A DNA stretch of 5,751 bases, taken from the NCBI GenBank assembly GCA_001871755.1, contig MNXL01000071.1, forward strand, positions 1 through 5,751, in the 5' to 3' direction. The translations under genes were made by a program, and so were the position numbers. The notes beneath the pieces were generated by a model, which was not told where the DNA came from, made no database searches, and saw only the letters and a program-made list of their open reading frames with translations. Positions 1 to 5,360 of this stretch are shown piece by piece; within the stretch, counting starts at the first letter, position 1; the number at the start of each line of letters is the position of its first letter. This DNA comes from Anaerolineae bacterium CG2_30_64_16 (GTDB taxonomy: Bacteria; Chloroflexota; Anaerolineae; CG2-30-64-16).

Positions 1-40
1 CTCATCAGATGTGGATGTATGCTGAAAAGTGACCCCGACA

Positions 41-51
41 ACCTGTCAGGT
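41..51. repeat. Short palindrome ACCTG-T-CAGGT
   Basis: The 11 bases form a perfect inverted repeat of 5 bp around a single T. The motif resembles a short palindrome I recall as dispersed in Chloroflexota intergenic DNA; that is memory, not a search. No T-tract follows, so it is not an obvious terminator. The rest of 1-80 shows no gene and no convincing promoter. Confidence 0.4.
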
Positions 52-88
52 CTGGGCTAGTTCCCTTATCTTAATGACATTGAGACAA

Positions 89-215
89 GGGATAGGTAGA
101 CAAGGACCTTGTTTCCTTGTCTCCTTGTTTCCTTGTCTCCCTGTTTCCTTGTTTCCCTGTTTCCCTGTTTCCTTGTTTCCTTGTCTCCCTGTTTCCTTGT
201 TTCCCTGTTTCCCTG
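89..215. repeat. Octanucleotide tandem array (CCYTGTYT)n with a 15-mer lead-in, upstream of the aldo/keto reductase
   Basis: A 15-mer, GGGATAGGTAGACAA (89-103), is followed by a perfect inverted junction, ACAAGG-A-CCTTGT (100-112). Thirteen complete 8-bp units of consensus CCYTGTYT then run from 107 to 210, with a partial CCCTG to 215. Only two positions vary (C/T), so units look like CCTTGTTT, CCTTGTCT or CCCTGTTT. The + strand is pyrimidine-rich, and the 15-mer belongs to the opposite strand sense, so the array flips orientation at about 106. It is reminiscent of the short tandemly repeated repetitive (STRR) sequences known from cyanobacteria. It has no unique spacers and is not a CRISPR. 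Reading through it gives a false PCFLVSLF-type peptide. Confidence 0.9.
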
Positions 216-229
216 CAATGGTTCCCGAC

Positions 230-236
230 GGGAGAG
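230..236 (+). promoter_or_regulatory. Ribosome binding site deciding the reductase start
   Basis: GGGAGAG lies 5-7 nt before the ATG at 242. An in-frame ATG at 218 has only repeat sequence upstream and no such site, so 242 is preferred. Confidence 0.65.
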
Positions 237-241
237 AAACG

Positions 242-1402
242 ATGGGCTTGACAGGGAGGGCCACGGCGGCCGGCACGGCGCGCTATGCGGCTCGGTTCGT
301 CGGCTCTGCCACCGGCGGTGCTGTGATCCAGGCGGCCGGGACACGGCCTGTGTTGGCTGCAGACCACTTTCGCAGCGCGCTGGGCCTGAAGCTGTCGTCC
401 ATCGGCGCGGGCACCTACCTGGGCAATCTGAGCGACGCGGTCGACCGCCGCTACCGCGCGGCGCTGGCCGAGGCCGTGCGCGATGGGTGCAATGTCCTGG
501 ACACCGCGGTCAGTTACCGCGCGCAGCGCAGTGAGATTGCCCTGGGCCAGGCCGTGGCCGATCTGGTGGCGGCCGGCGAGGTGGGGCGTGACGAGTTGGT
601 CATCGCCAGCAAAGGGGGCTTCATCGCCCACCGCCTGACGCGGCCCACCGACAAGGTGAGCTATGTCTACGACAATTTCATCGCTGCGGGCGTGGCCGAG
701 CCCGATGACCTGGCCGGCGGGATTCACTGCATGGCGCCGGATTACCTCAGCCAGCAGATCACCTGGAGCCTGCGCAATCTGGGGCTTCACACGCTGGACA
801 TCTACTACATCCACAAACCGGAGACACAACTGGCATTTGTGGACCGCGGGACCTTTCGCCATCGGCTGCAACTGGCGTTTGCCCGGCTCGAGGAGGAAGT
901 TGCCGCGGGGCGCATTGGCTGCTACGGCATTTCGACGTGGGAGGGTCTGCGGCAGCCGCCCATGAGCGTGGACTACCTCAGCCTGGAGATCATATTGCGC
1001 CTGGCGGCCGAGGTGGCCGGGCCGAACCACCATTTGCAGGTCGTGCAGTTCCCGTTGAGTGCGGCCGCGGTCGAATCGGCCACCTTCCGCAACCAGCCCC
1101 TCAAGGGCAGCCTGCTGCCGGCGTTGGCCGCGGCCGTCGACCTGGGGCTGATGGTCGTGACCAGCGCGTCGATCATGCAGGCCAAGGCGCCGGCGCGAGT
1201 GGCCGCCGCGCTGAAGGAAGCGTTCTCCGCGCTGGCCAGCGACATCCAACGCGCCTTGCAGTTCACCCGTTCAATGCCTGGCGTGACCACCGCGTTGGTA
1301 GGCATGGGCCATCTGGATCACGTGCGCGAGAACCTGGCGCTGGCCGCCCTGCCATGTGAGCCGGCGCGGGCGGAGAAGCTGGCGCGAAACTTGACACGGT
1401 GA
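242..1402 (+). CDS. Aldo/keto reductase family oxidoreductase
   Basis: The 386-aa cytoplasmic protein is a predicted NADPH/NADH-dependent carbonyl reductase of the aldo/keto reductase (AKR) TIM-barrel superfamily. The barrel begins near residue 49 (LKLSSIGAGTYLG). All four members of the AKR catalytic tetrad are visible: D87 and Y92 in NVLDTAVSY, K124 in VIASKGG, and H191 in DIYYIHKPE. The Lys-to-His spacing is 67 residues against about 33 in classical AKRs, so there is an insertion of about 34 residues (roughly 128-165, including AGGIHCMAPDYL). A C-terminal segment around 345-365 (PGVTTALVGMG...HVRENL) matches the usual cofactor-binding end of AKRs. The start at 242 is chosen from the ribosome site at 230-236; the frame stays open back to 29 only because it reads through tandem repeats. 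The first 45 residues are Ala/Gly-rich and are not part of the barrel. The substrate cannot be told from sequence. Family membership is secure. Confidence 0.9.
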   Translation: MGLTGRATAAGTARYAARFVGSATGGAVIQAAGTRPVLAADHFRSALGLKLSSIGAGTYLGNLSDAVDRRYRAALAEAVRDGCNVLDTAVSYRAQRSEIALGQAVADLVAAGEVGRDELVIASKGGFIAHRLTRPTDKVSYVYDNFIAAGVAEPDDLAGGIHCMAPDYLSQQITWSLRNLGLHTLDIYYIHKPETQLAFVDRGTFRHRLQLAFARLEEEVAAGRIGCYGISTWEGLRQPPMSVDYLSLEIILRLAAEVAGPNHHLQVVQFPLSAAAVESATFRNQPLKGSLLPALAAAVDLGLMVVTSASIMQAKAPARVAAALKEAFSALASDIQRALQFTRSMPGVTTALVGMGHLDHVRENLALAALPCEPARAEKLARNLTR

Positions 1403-1405
1403 AAA

Positions 1406-1460
1406 GGGATAGGTAGACAAGGGAGAAGTAGACAAGGGATAGGTAGACAAGAAGTCTTGT
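1406..1460. repeat. 15-bp tandem repeat (three copies) ending in a hairpin, downstream of the reductase
   Basis: Three 15-bp units lie at 1406-1420, 1421-1435 and 1436-1450. The first and third are exactly GGGATAGGTAGACAA, and the second is GGGAGAAGTAGACAA. The exact 15-mer also occurs at 89-103, so both flanks of the reductase gene carry it. The array ends in a perfect 6-bp inverted repeat, ACAAGA-AG-TCTTGT (1447-1460), a junction like the one at 100-112. A T-rich stretch follows (TTTCGTATCTTC), but it is not a clean U-tract. Termination of the reductase transcript here is possible but weak. Confidence 0.85.
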
Positions 1461-1493
1461 TTCGTATCTTCTCAATAATCTGGGGATAGCTCG

Positions 1494-1540
1494 GGCCGGT
1501 CTCCAACCGTGCCCGTCGTGGCTCGGTCAGGGGACCGGCC
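1494..1540. repeat. 47-bp extragenic palindromic element (REP-like hairpin)
   Basis: The arms GGCCGGTCTCC (1494-1504) and GGGGACCGGCC (1530-1540) are complementary at 10 of 11 positions. Inside them, ACCG-T-GCC (1506-1513) pairs with GGC-T-CGGT (1520-1527) around the six-base loop CGTCGT. The whole folds as one long imperfect hairpin. No T-run follows, so it is more likely a dispersed palindromic repeat than a terminator. It splits the 15-mer array from the octamer array in this gap. Confidence 0.65.
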
Positions 1541-1574
1541 ACAGCAAGTAAGACCCCGGAAAATTGAGCAGATA

Positions 1575-1606
1575 CCTTGTTTCCTTGTTTCCTTGTTTCC
1601 TTGTCT
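1575..1606. repeat. Octanucleotide array (CCTTGTYT)x4 upstream of the HAD gene
   Basis: There are four perfect-period 8-bp units: CCTTGTTT three times, then CCTTGTCT. They belong to the same family and orientation as the array at 107-215, and a degenerate CCCTGT follows at 1613-1618. The array ends 16 bp before the AGGAG ribosome site of the hydrolase. Confidence 0.9.
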
Positions 1607-1621
1607 GCTTTTCCCTGTCCC

Positions 1622-1626
1622 AGGAG
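1622..1626 (+). promoter_or_regulatory. Ribosome binding site of the HAD hydrolase gene
   Basis: AGGAG sits 5 nt before the ATG at 1632. This excludes the upstream in-frame ATG at 1509, which lies inside the palindromic element and would translate the octamer array. Confidence 0.8.
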
Positions 1627-1631
1627 CAATT

Positions 1632-2378
1632 ATGGCCAAACTCAACGCGATTCTCTTCGACCTGGGCGACACGCTGGTGGATCTGGGCGAGGGGCAAGGC
1701 AGTTACGAGGCGCGCCTGGCCACTCGGGTCAACCAGGTGTACGATGTGCTGGCCGCTGCAGGTGGGGCGATGCCGGACAGGCAGGCCTTCTGCGCTGCAC
1801 TGGCGACCGGCAGCGAGGCGCGCTATCGTGCGGCGTTGGCCGAGCAGCAAGGCCTGAGCATCTACGACGTGCTGCGCGGCCTGTTCGATAAGATGCAGAT
1901 CGTCGCGAGCAACGGCCTGCTCGAAGCCTGCGCCGCGGCCTACTGTCAGGGCGGCGGGTTCACGACCTTGCGCACCGGCGCGCGGGAACTGTTGGCGCAG
2001 CTTCGGGAACGCGGGCTGCGGCTGGGTGTGATCTCCAACACGTTGCAGCCGAGTCGCTATCTGGATCAGGCGTTGACCCGCCGGGGGATCATCGAGTACT
2101 TCCCGGTGCGCGTCTACTCCTCCGAGATCGGTGTGGCCAAGCCGCATCCGGCCATCTTCCGCGCGGCGCTGGACGCCCTGGGGGTCCCGGCAGAGGCCGC
2201 GCTGTACGTCGGCGACCGGCTGAACGCGGACGTGGCCGGCGCACAGGGCGTGGGTATGAAGGCGGTGCTGGTCGAGGTGGCGCATCGCCCCGAGCATGAC
2301 CCCGACATCATCCCGGACGCCCGGGTCAAGGAGTTGCCGGAGCTGTTGGAGGTGCTGCCGGCATTGGCTATCGGGTGA
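1632..2378 (+). CDS. HAD-superfamily hydrolase, subfamily IA-like (predicted small-molecule phosphatase)
   Basis: The 248-aa cytoplasmic protein is a predicted Mg2+-dependent phosphatase of the haloacid dehalogenase superfamily, with a length typical of subfamily I. Motif I is FDLGDTLVD, with nucleophile D10. Motif II is GVISNT, with S135. Motif III is GVAKPHP, with K170. Motif IV is VGDRLNADVAGA, with D195 and D200. Residues about 18-110 form the helical cap expected of a C1 cap. The phrase SEIGVAKPHPAIF is characteristic of subfamily IA. The usual general acid/base Asp two residues after the nucleophile is Gly12, and an Asp occurs at +3 instead. DLG-type motif I variants exist among real HAD phosphatases (for example the YihX type), so loss of activity should not be assumed. 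The start is fixed by AGGAG at 1622-1626. The substrate is unknown; a sugar or polyol phosphate is a guess from the neighbours. Confidence 0.9.
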   Translation: MAKLNAILFDLGDTLVDLGEGQGSYEARLATRVNQVYDVLAAAGGAMPDRQAFCAALATGSEARYRAALAEQQGLSIYDVLRGLFDKMQIVASNGLLEACAAAYCQGGGFTTLRTGARELLAQLRERGLRLGVISNTLQPSRYLDQALTRRGIIEYFPVRVYSSEIGVAKPHPAIFRAALDALGVPAEAALYVGDRLNADVAGAQGVGMKAVLVEVAHRPEHDPDIIPDARVKELPELLEVLPALAIG

Positions 2379-2380
2379 AT

Positions 2381-2440
2381 CAGCGAATCAGCGAGTCAGC
2401 GAGTCAGCGAGTCAGCGAATCAGCGAATCAGCGAATCAGC
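2381..2440. repeat. Octanucleotide array (CAGCGART)x7.5
   Basis: Seven complete 8-bp units run from 2381 to 2436 and a partial CAGC to 2440. Units are CAGCGAAT or CAGCGAGT, varying only at position 7. The array begins 2 bp after the stop codon of the HAD hydrolase gene. It is a different sequence family from the CCYTGTYT arrays but has the same period. Confidence 0.92.
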
Positions 2441-2482
2441 TTCCAGTTTCCAGTTTCCAGCTTCCAGTTTCCAGCTTCCAGC
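2441..2482. repeat. Heptanucleotide array (TTCCAGY)x6
   Basis: Six 7-bp units, TTCCAGT or TTCCAGC, follow directly on the preceding CAGCGART array with no spacer. The period changes from 8 to 7 exactly at 2441. Confidence 0.9.
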
Positions 2483-2506
2483 AATCCGAAATCGAAAATC
2501 GAAAAT
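2483..2506. repeat. Short heptanucleotide array of AATCGAA type
   Basis: AATCCGA, AATCGAA, AATCGAA and a partial AATC follow one another at 7-bp spacing, directly joined to the TTCCAGY array. The tract is A-rich and ends 7 bp before the peptidase ribosome site, so it could act as an unstructured translation leader. That role is inference. Confidence 0.7.
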
Positions 2507-2513
2507 CACCCTT

Positions 2514-2517
2514 GGAG
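2514..2517 (+). promoter_or_regulatory. Ribosome binding site of the peptidase gene
   Basis: GGAG sits 5 nt before the ATG at 2523, immediately after the stacked repeats, and supports that start. Confidence 0.65.
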
Positions 2518-2522
2518 TTCTC

Positions 2523-3578
2523 ATGACGACTTTACCCTCCATCGACCTTGACCCCCTCGTTGAGTGGCTTGTTCAGCTTCTCCGCACGCCCAGCCCGACC
2601 GGTGACACGGCCGCGGCGCTGGCGTTGGTGGCGGGCAGGCTGCGCGAACTGGGGTTGGCGCCCACCTTCAGCCGCAAGGGCGCGCTGGTGGTGACGCTGC
2701 CCGGCCAGCGCGAGGACGCGCCGCGCGCGGTCACCGCACACGTGGATACCCTGGGCGCCATCGTCAAGGAGATCAAGGCGAACGGTCGGCTGACCTTCGA
2801 CCGCATCGGCGGCTACCCGTTTTTTAGCGTCAACGGCGAATACTGCCGGATCGAGACGACCGACGGCCGGACCTACAGCGGCACCGCGGTGTTGGTGAAA
2901 TCGTCGGTTCACGTGCACCGCGAGCAGGTGAAGGACCGCGAGTGGCAGCCGGACGAGGTGGAGATCCGGGTGGACGCGGTGACCGCCAGCGCGGAGGCGA
3001 CGCGTGACCTGGGTATCGAGGTAGGCGATCTGATCGCCTGGGACCCGCGCACCACGGTCACCGAGACCGGCTATGTCAAGTCGCGCCACCTGGACGACAA
3101 GGCGGGCGTAGCGGTGATGTTGGCCGCGCTCGCGGCGTTGACCGCAGCCCGGGCGACCCCCGCACAGCGCACCACGTTTCACTTCAGCAACTTCGAAGAG
3201 GTGGGCCACGGCGCGGCGGTTGGCATCCCGGAGGACGTGGCCGAGCTGATCGCGGTGGACATGGGCGCGCTGGGCAAGGGGCAGCAGGGGGACGAGCACG
3301 CGGTGAGTATCTGTGCCAAGGACAGCGGCGGACCGTATGATCTGGGGATCCGGCGCCGGTTGGTGCGGCTGGCGCAGGCGCACGAAATCCCGTACAAGCT
3401 GGACATCTACCCCCACTACGGCTCGGACGCGGAGGCGGCCCTGCGCGCGGGCGGCGACTATCGCATCGGGCTTTTCGGCCCCGGTGTAGACGCCTCCCAC
3501 TCCTTCGAGCGCACCCACCGGGACGCGCTAGCCGCATCGACGCGGCTGCTGCTGGCGTACCTGTTGTGTGCGGAATAG
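2523..3578 (+). CDS. M42-type metallopeptidase, resembling the peptidase of the NAGGN osmoprotectant trio
   Basis: The 351-aa cytoplasmic protein is a predicted dinuclear-metal aminopeptidase-like hydrolase of the MH clan (M42/M20 fold), at normal M42 length. Metal-site motifs appear in the expected order: TAHVDTLG (H73, D75), RHLDDKAG (D191/D192), NFEEVGHG (catalytic-base candidate E225 and ligand E226), AVDMG (D246) and DASHSFERTH (H326). Residues about 85-185 between the first two motifs form the inserted beta domain typical of M42. The phrases AHVDTLGA, SRHLDDKAGVA and DASHxxERTH resemble, from memory, the M42 subfamily encoded with the N-acetylglutaminylglutamine amide (NAGGN) synthesis genes, but those partner genes are not in this window. 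The downstream dehydrogenase begins 18 nt after the stop, indicating co-transcription. The family is secure; the substrate, and whether it acts on peptides at all, is not. Confidence 0.88.
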   Translation: MTTLPSIDLDPLVEWLVQLLRTPSPTGDTAAALALVAGRLRELGLAPTFSRKGALVVTLPGQREDAPRAVTAHVDTLGAIVKEIKANGRLTFDRIGGYPFFSVNGEYCRIETTDGRTYSGTAVLVKSSVHVHREQVKDREWQPDEVEIRVDAVTASAEATRDLGIEVGDLIAWDPRTTVTETGYVKSRHLDDKAGVAVMLAALAALTAARATPAQRTTFHFSNFEEVGHGAAVGIPEDVAELIAVDMGALGKGQQGDEHAVSICAKDSGGPYDLGIRRRLVRLAQAHEIPYKLDIYPHYGSDAEAALRAGGDYRIGLFGPGVDASHSFERTHRDALAASTRLLLAYLLCAE

Positions 3579-3585
3579 CATCGGC

Positions 3586-3591
3586 AAAGGG
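3586..3591 (+). promoter_or_regulatory. Ribosome binding site of the dehydrogenase gene
   Basis: AAAGGG lies 5 nt before the ATG at 3597, inside the 18-nt gap after the peptidase stop. The gap has no room for a separate promoter or terminator, so the two genes form one transcription unit. Confidence 0.65.
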
Positions 3592-3596
3592 CGAAT

Positions 3597-4898
3597 ATGG
3601 GACTCAAAGGCACACGTACTTATGTCGGCTTCGGTTTTGGCGCTATCCAGGCCGGACTTTTTTTGCATGAGGCCTGCCTCACCGGGGTCTTCGACCGCAT
3701 GGTGGTGGCCGAAGTGGCGCCCGGCGTCGTGACCGCCCTCCGCAAAGCGGGCGGCTGGCTCCGGGTCAACATCGCCCACGCCGACCAGATCGAGCAGGCC
3801 GAGATCGGGCCAATTGAGATCGAAGATCCCGCGCAGGCCCCCGACCGACAGCGCCTCATCGAGGCGATCGCGGCCGCCGAGGAGATCGGCACCGCTATCC
3901 CCAGCGTCGACTACTACGTGACTGCCGGGCCGGGCAGCCTGCATCGCGTCCTGACCGCGGGGCTGCGCAGGAAGGCAACCCGGCGCGGACCGCGGGCGGT
4001 CGTCTACACGGCCGAGAACCACAACCACGCCGCGGAGCTCCTGGCGGCCGCCGTGCTGGATGAGATCCCGGCCGGGGAACGGGACGCGGTCCGTGCGCGG
4101 GTCCGCTTTCTCAACACGGTCATCGGCAAGATGAGCGGCGTCGTCACCGACCCGGCCGAGGTCCGGGCGCGCGGGTTGACGCCGATCACGCCTGGGGGGA
4201 GCCGGGCATTCCTGGTGGAAGCGTTCAACCGCATCCTGATCTCCCAGATCCGCTTCGAGGAGAGGGGCGCGGAGCCGCCCTTCCGGCGGGGCCTCGCAGT
4301 CTTCGAGGAAAAGCCCGATCTGCTCCCGTTCGAAGAGGCCAAGCTCTACGGCCACAATGCCACTCATGCGGTGGCCGCGTACGTCGGCATGATCCTGGGC
4401 GTGCCGCGCATCGCCGAGCTTTGCGACGTGCCCGGCATGATGGCCTTCCTGCGGGCCGCGTTTGTCGAGGAATCGGGCGCGGCGCTGATCCGCCGGCACG
4501 CGGGCGTGGATCCCCTGTTCACCCCTGAGGGCTACGCGGCGTATGCCGACGACCTCCTGGCCCGGATGACCAATCCCTATCTGGGCGACACCGCGGACCG
4601 GGTAGGCCGTGACCCGGCGCGCAAGCTGGGGTGGGACGACCGGCTGGTGGGGACGATGCGCGTCGCGCTGAGTGCAGGCATCACGCCCCGCCGCTACGCG
4701 CTGGGCGCCGCGGCGGCTCTGGCCACGATCCACCCGGCTCTCCTGGAGCGCGATGCCCCTGCCGAGGCGCTGCTCACCCCGCTTTGGCGTGAGGCGGCCC
4801 CCGCGGCAAGCGAACAGCAGCGCGTGGTGGATCTGGTCGGCGATGGCCTGCAACTGCTCCGAAGCTGGCGGGCAGCCGGCCGCGTGCCGGCGAAATGA
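3597..4898 (+). CDS. Mannitol dehydrogenase / mannitol-1-phosphate 5-dehydrogenase superfamily oxidoreductase
   Basis: The 433-aa cytoplasmic protein is a predicted NAD-dependent polyol or polyol-phosphate dehydrogenase of the polyol-specific long-chain dehydrogenase family. An N-terminal Rossmann fold shows VGFGFGAIQAGLF (glycine-rich loop, residues 10-22). Glu39 at the end of the second strand (VVAEV) suggests NAD over NADP. The C-terminal helical domain has the family catalytic signature K-x4-N-x2-H in KLYGHNATHAVAAYVG (K249, N254, H257). Further matches to E. coli MtlD recalled by eye are TAEN (138-141), EESGAALIRRHAGVD (291-305) and NPYLGDTADRVGRDPARKL (326-344). At 433 aa it is about 50 residues longer than MtlD, so it is probably a divergent subfamily and not necessarily MtlD itself. 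No membrane segment or signal peptide is seen. Possible substrates include mannitol-1-phosphate, fructuronate-type acids or another polyol. Confidence 0.85.
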   Translation: MGLKGTRTYVGFGFGAIQAGLFLHEACLTGVFDRMVVAEVAPGVVTALRKAGGWLRVNIAHADQIEQAEIGPIEIEDPAQAPDRQRLIEAIAAAEEIGTAIPSVDYYVTAGPGSLHRVLTAGLRRKATRRGPRAVVYTAENHNHAAELLAAAVLDEIPAGERDAVRARVRFLNTVIGKMSGVVTDPAEVRARGLTPITPGGSRAFLVEAFNRILISQIRFEERGAEPPFRRGLAVFEEKPDLLPFEEAKLYGHNATHAVAAYVGMILGVPRIAELCDVPGMMAFLRAAFVEESGAALIRRHAGVDPLFTPEGYAAYADDLLARMTNPYLGDTADRVGRDPARKLGWDDRLVGTMRVALSAGITPRRYALGAAAALATIHPALLERDAPAEALLTPLWREAAPAASEQQRVVDLVGDGLQLLRSWRAAGRVPAK

Positions 4899-5024
4899 TG
4901 CTGCGCGGCGTTTGCGCCCCCTGTCCAATCCGATAACTGGAGTCTGGCGAATTTTTGGCGCCCCTGCATCCTGGGGATACCTGTCTGGTCGACCACAAGA
5001 TATAGGGGCCTAACCCACGAGATC

Positions 5025-5041
5025 CTTGCTTTTTGTGCAAG
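5025..5041 (+). terminator. Weak terminator-like hairpin after the dehydrogenase
   Basis: CTTGC (5025-5029) and GCAAG (5037-5041) form a 5-bp stem around a T-rich loop, followed by AATTTTG. The stem is short and the T-run imperfect, and it lies about 130 nt past the stop codon. It is the best terminator candidate for the transcription unit, but a weak one. Confidence 0.25.
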
Positions 5042-5118
5042 AATTTTGTGGGCGGCTGGCGCTAAGTTGTCACCTTCTTGGTTCCGGCTTGTAAGCGCAG
5101 CGGCCTTGTCCGGGTTAG

Positions 5119-5206
5119 GTTCGTAGTAGCGATGGTTCGGCTTCGCTCACCACATGCTTTAGTCGCTTTTTCCCCGCACCGGACGACTGAAGTCGTCACT
5201 ACGAAC
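5119..5206. repeat. 88-bp two-hairpin palindromic element with terminal inverted repeats
   Basis: The ends GTTCGTAGT (5119-5127) and ACTACGAAC (5198-5206) are perfect 9-bp inverted repeats. Directly inside the left arm, AGCGA (5128-5132) pairs with TCGCT (5163-5167). Directly inside the right arm, GACGACT (5182-5188) pairs with AGTCGTC (5191-5197). The result is a three-way junction of one closing stem and two hairpins, a geometry like REP/BIME or MITE elements. The left hairpin loop contains TGGTTCGGCTTCGCTCACCA (5133-5152), which itself begins TGGT and ends ACCA and may be a second small repeat nested inside. No coding capacity is present. Confidence 0.75.
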
Positions 5207-5258
5207 AAAATCGCCAGAGTCCAGCACTTAACAGTGACCTTGATCCGCCACGGGTAGG

Positions 5259-5277
5259 GGCAGGTGTCTTACCTGCC
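5259..5277. repeat. 7-bp-stem hairpin GGCAGGT/ACCTGCC
   Basis: GGCAGGT (5259-5265) and ACCTGCC (5271-5277) form a perfect stem around the five-base loop GTCTT. No T-run follows. It looks like another small extragenic palindrome. Confidence 0.55.
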
Positions 5278-5360
5278 AGACCGCAACCCGCGGCGTTTCC
5301 GTGCGTATTAAACACCAGAGACTTGTCTATACTCGTCACGGTCATGAAGTGAGGTTGTCC

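Noticed and set aside
43..72. Promoter CTGTCA / TATCTT before the reductase
   Set aside because: The hexamers match consensus poorly, with an 18-bp spacer, and overlap a palindrome. There is not enough to call a promoter.
107..215. CRISPR-like repeat array
   Set aside because: The units are 8 bp and contiguous with no unique spacers, so this is a simple tandem array.
29..241. In-frame upstream start for the aldo/keto reductase
   Set aside because: The extension is repeat-derived and has no ribosome site, while GGGAGAG precedes the ATG at 242.
71..1249. 392-codon open frame on the - strand opposite the reductase
   Set aside because: It is a shadow of the reductase gene plus repeat-encoded KQGNRETR sequence, with no recognisable domain.
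1447..1475. Rho-independent terminator after the reductase
   Set aside because: The 6-bp AT-rich stem has a 2-nt loop and a mixed T/C/G tail, and is better explained as a repeat junction.
1509..1631. Upstream start for the HAD hydrolase
   Set aside because: It lies in a palindrome and reads through octamers; AGGAG fits the ATG at 1632, which begins directly at the conserved first strand.
3528..4928. 466-codon open frame on the - strand opposite the dehydrogenase
   Set aside because: It is a high-GC shadow frame with Arg/Gly/Pro/His-rich composition and no family motifs. The + strand protein has clear catalytic motifs.
5046..5118. Possible tRNA or small RNA gene
   Set aside because: No cloverleaf arms, T-loop consensus or stable fold could be traced by eye.
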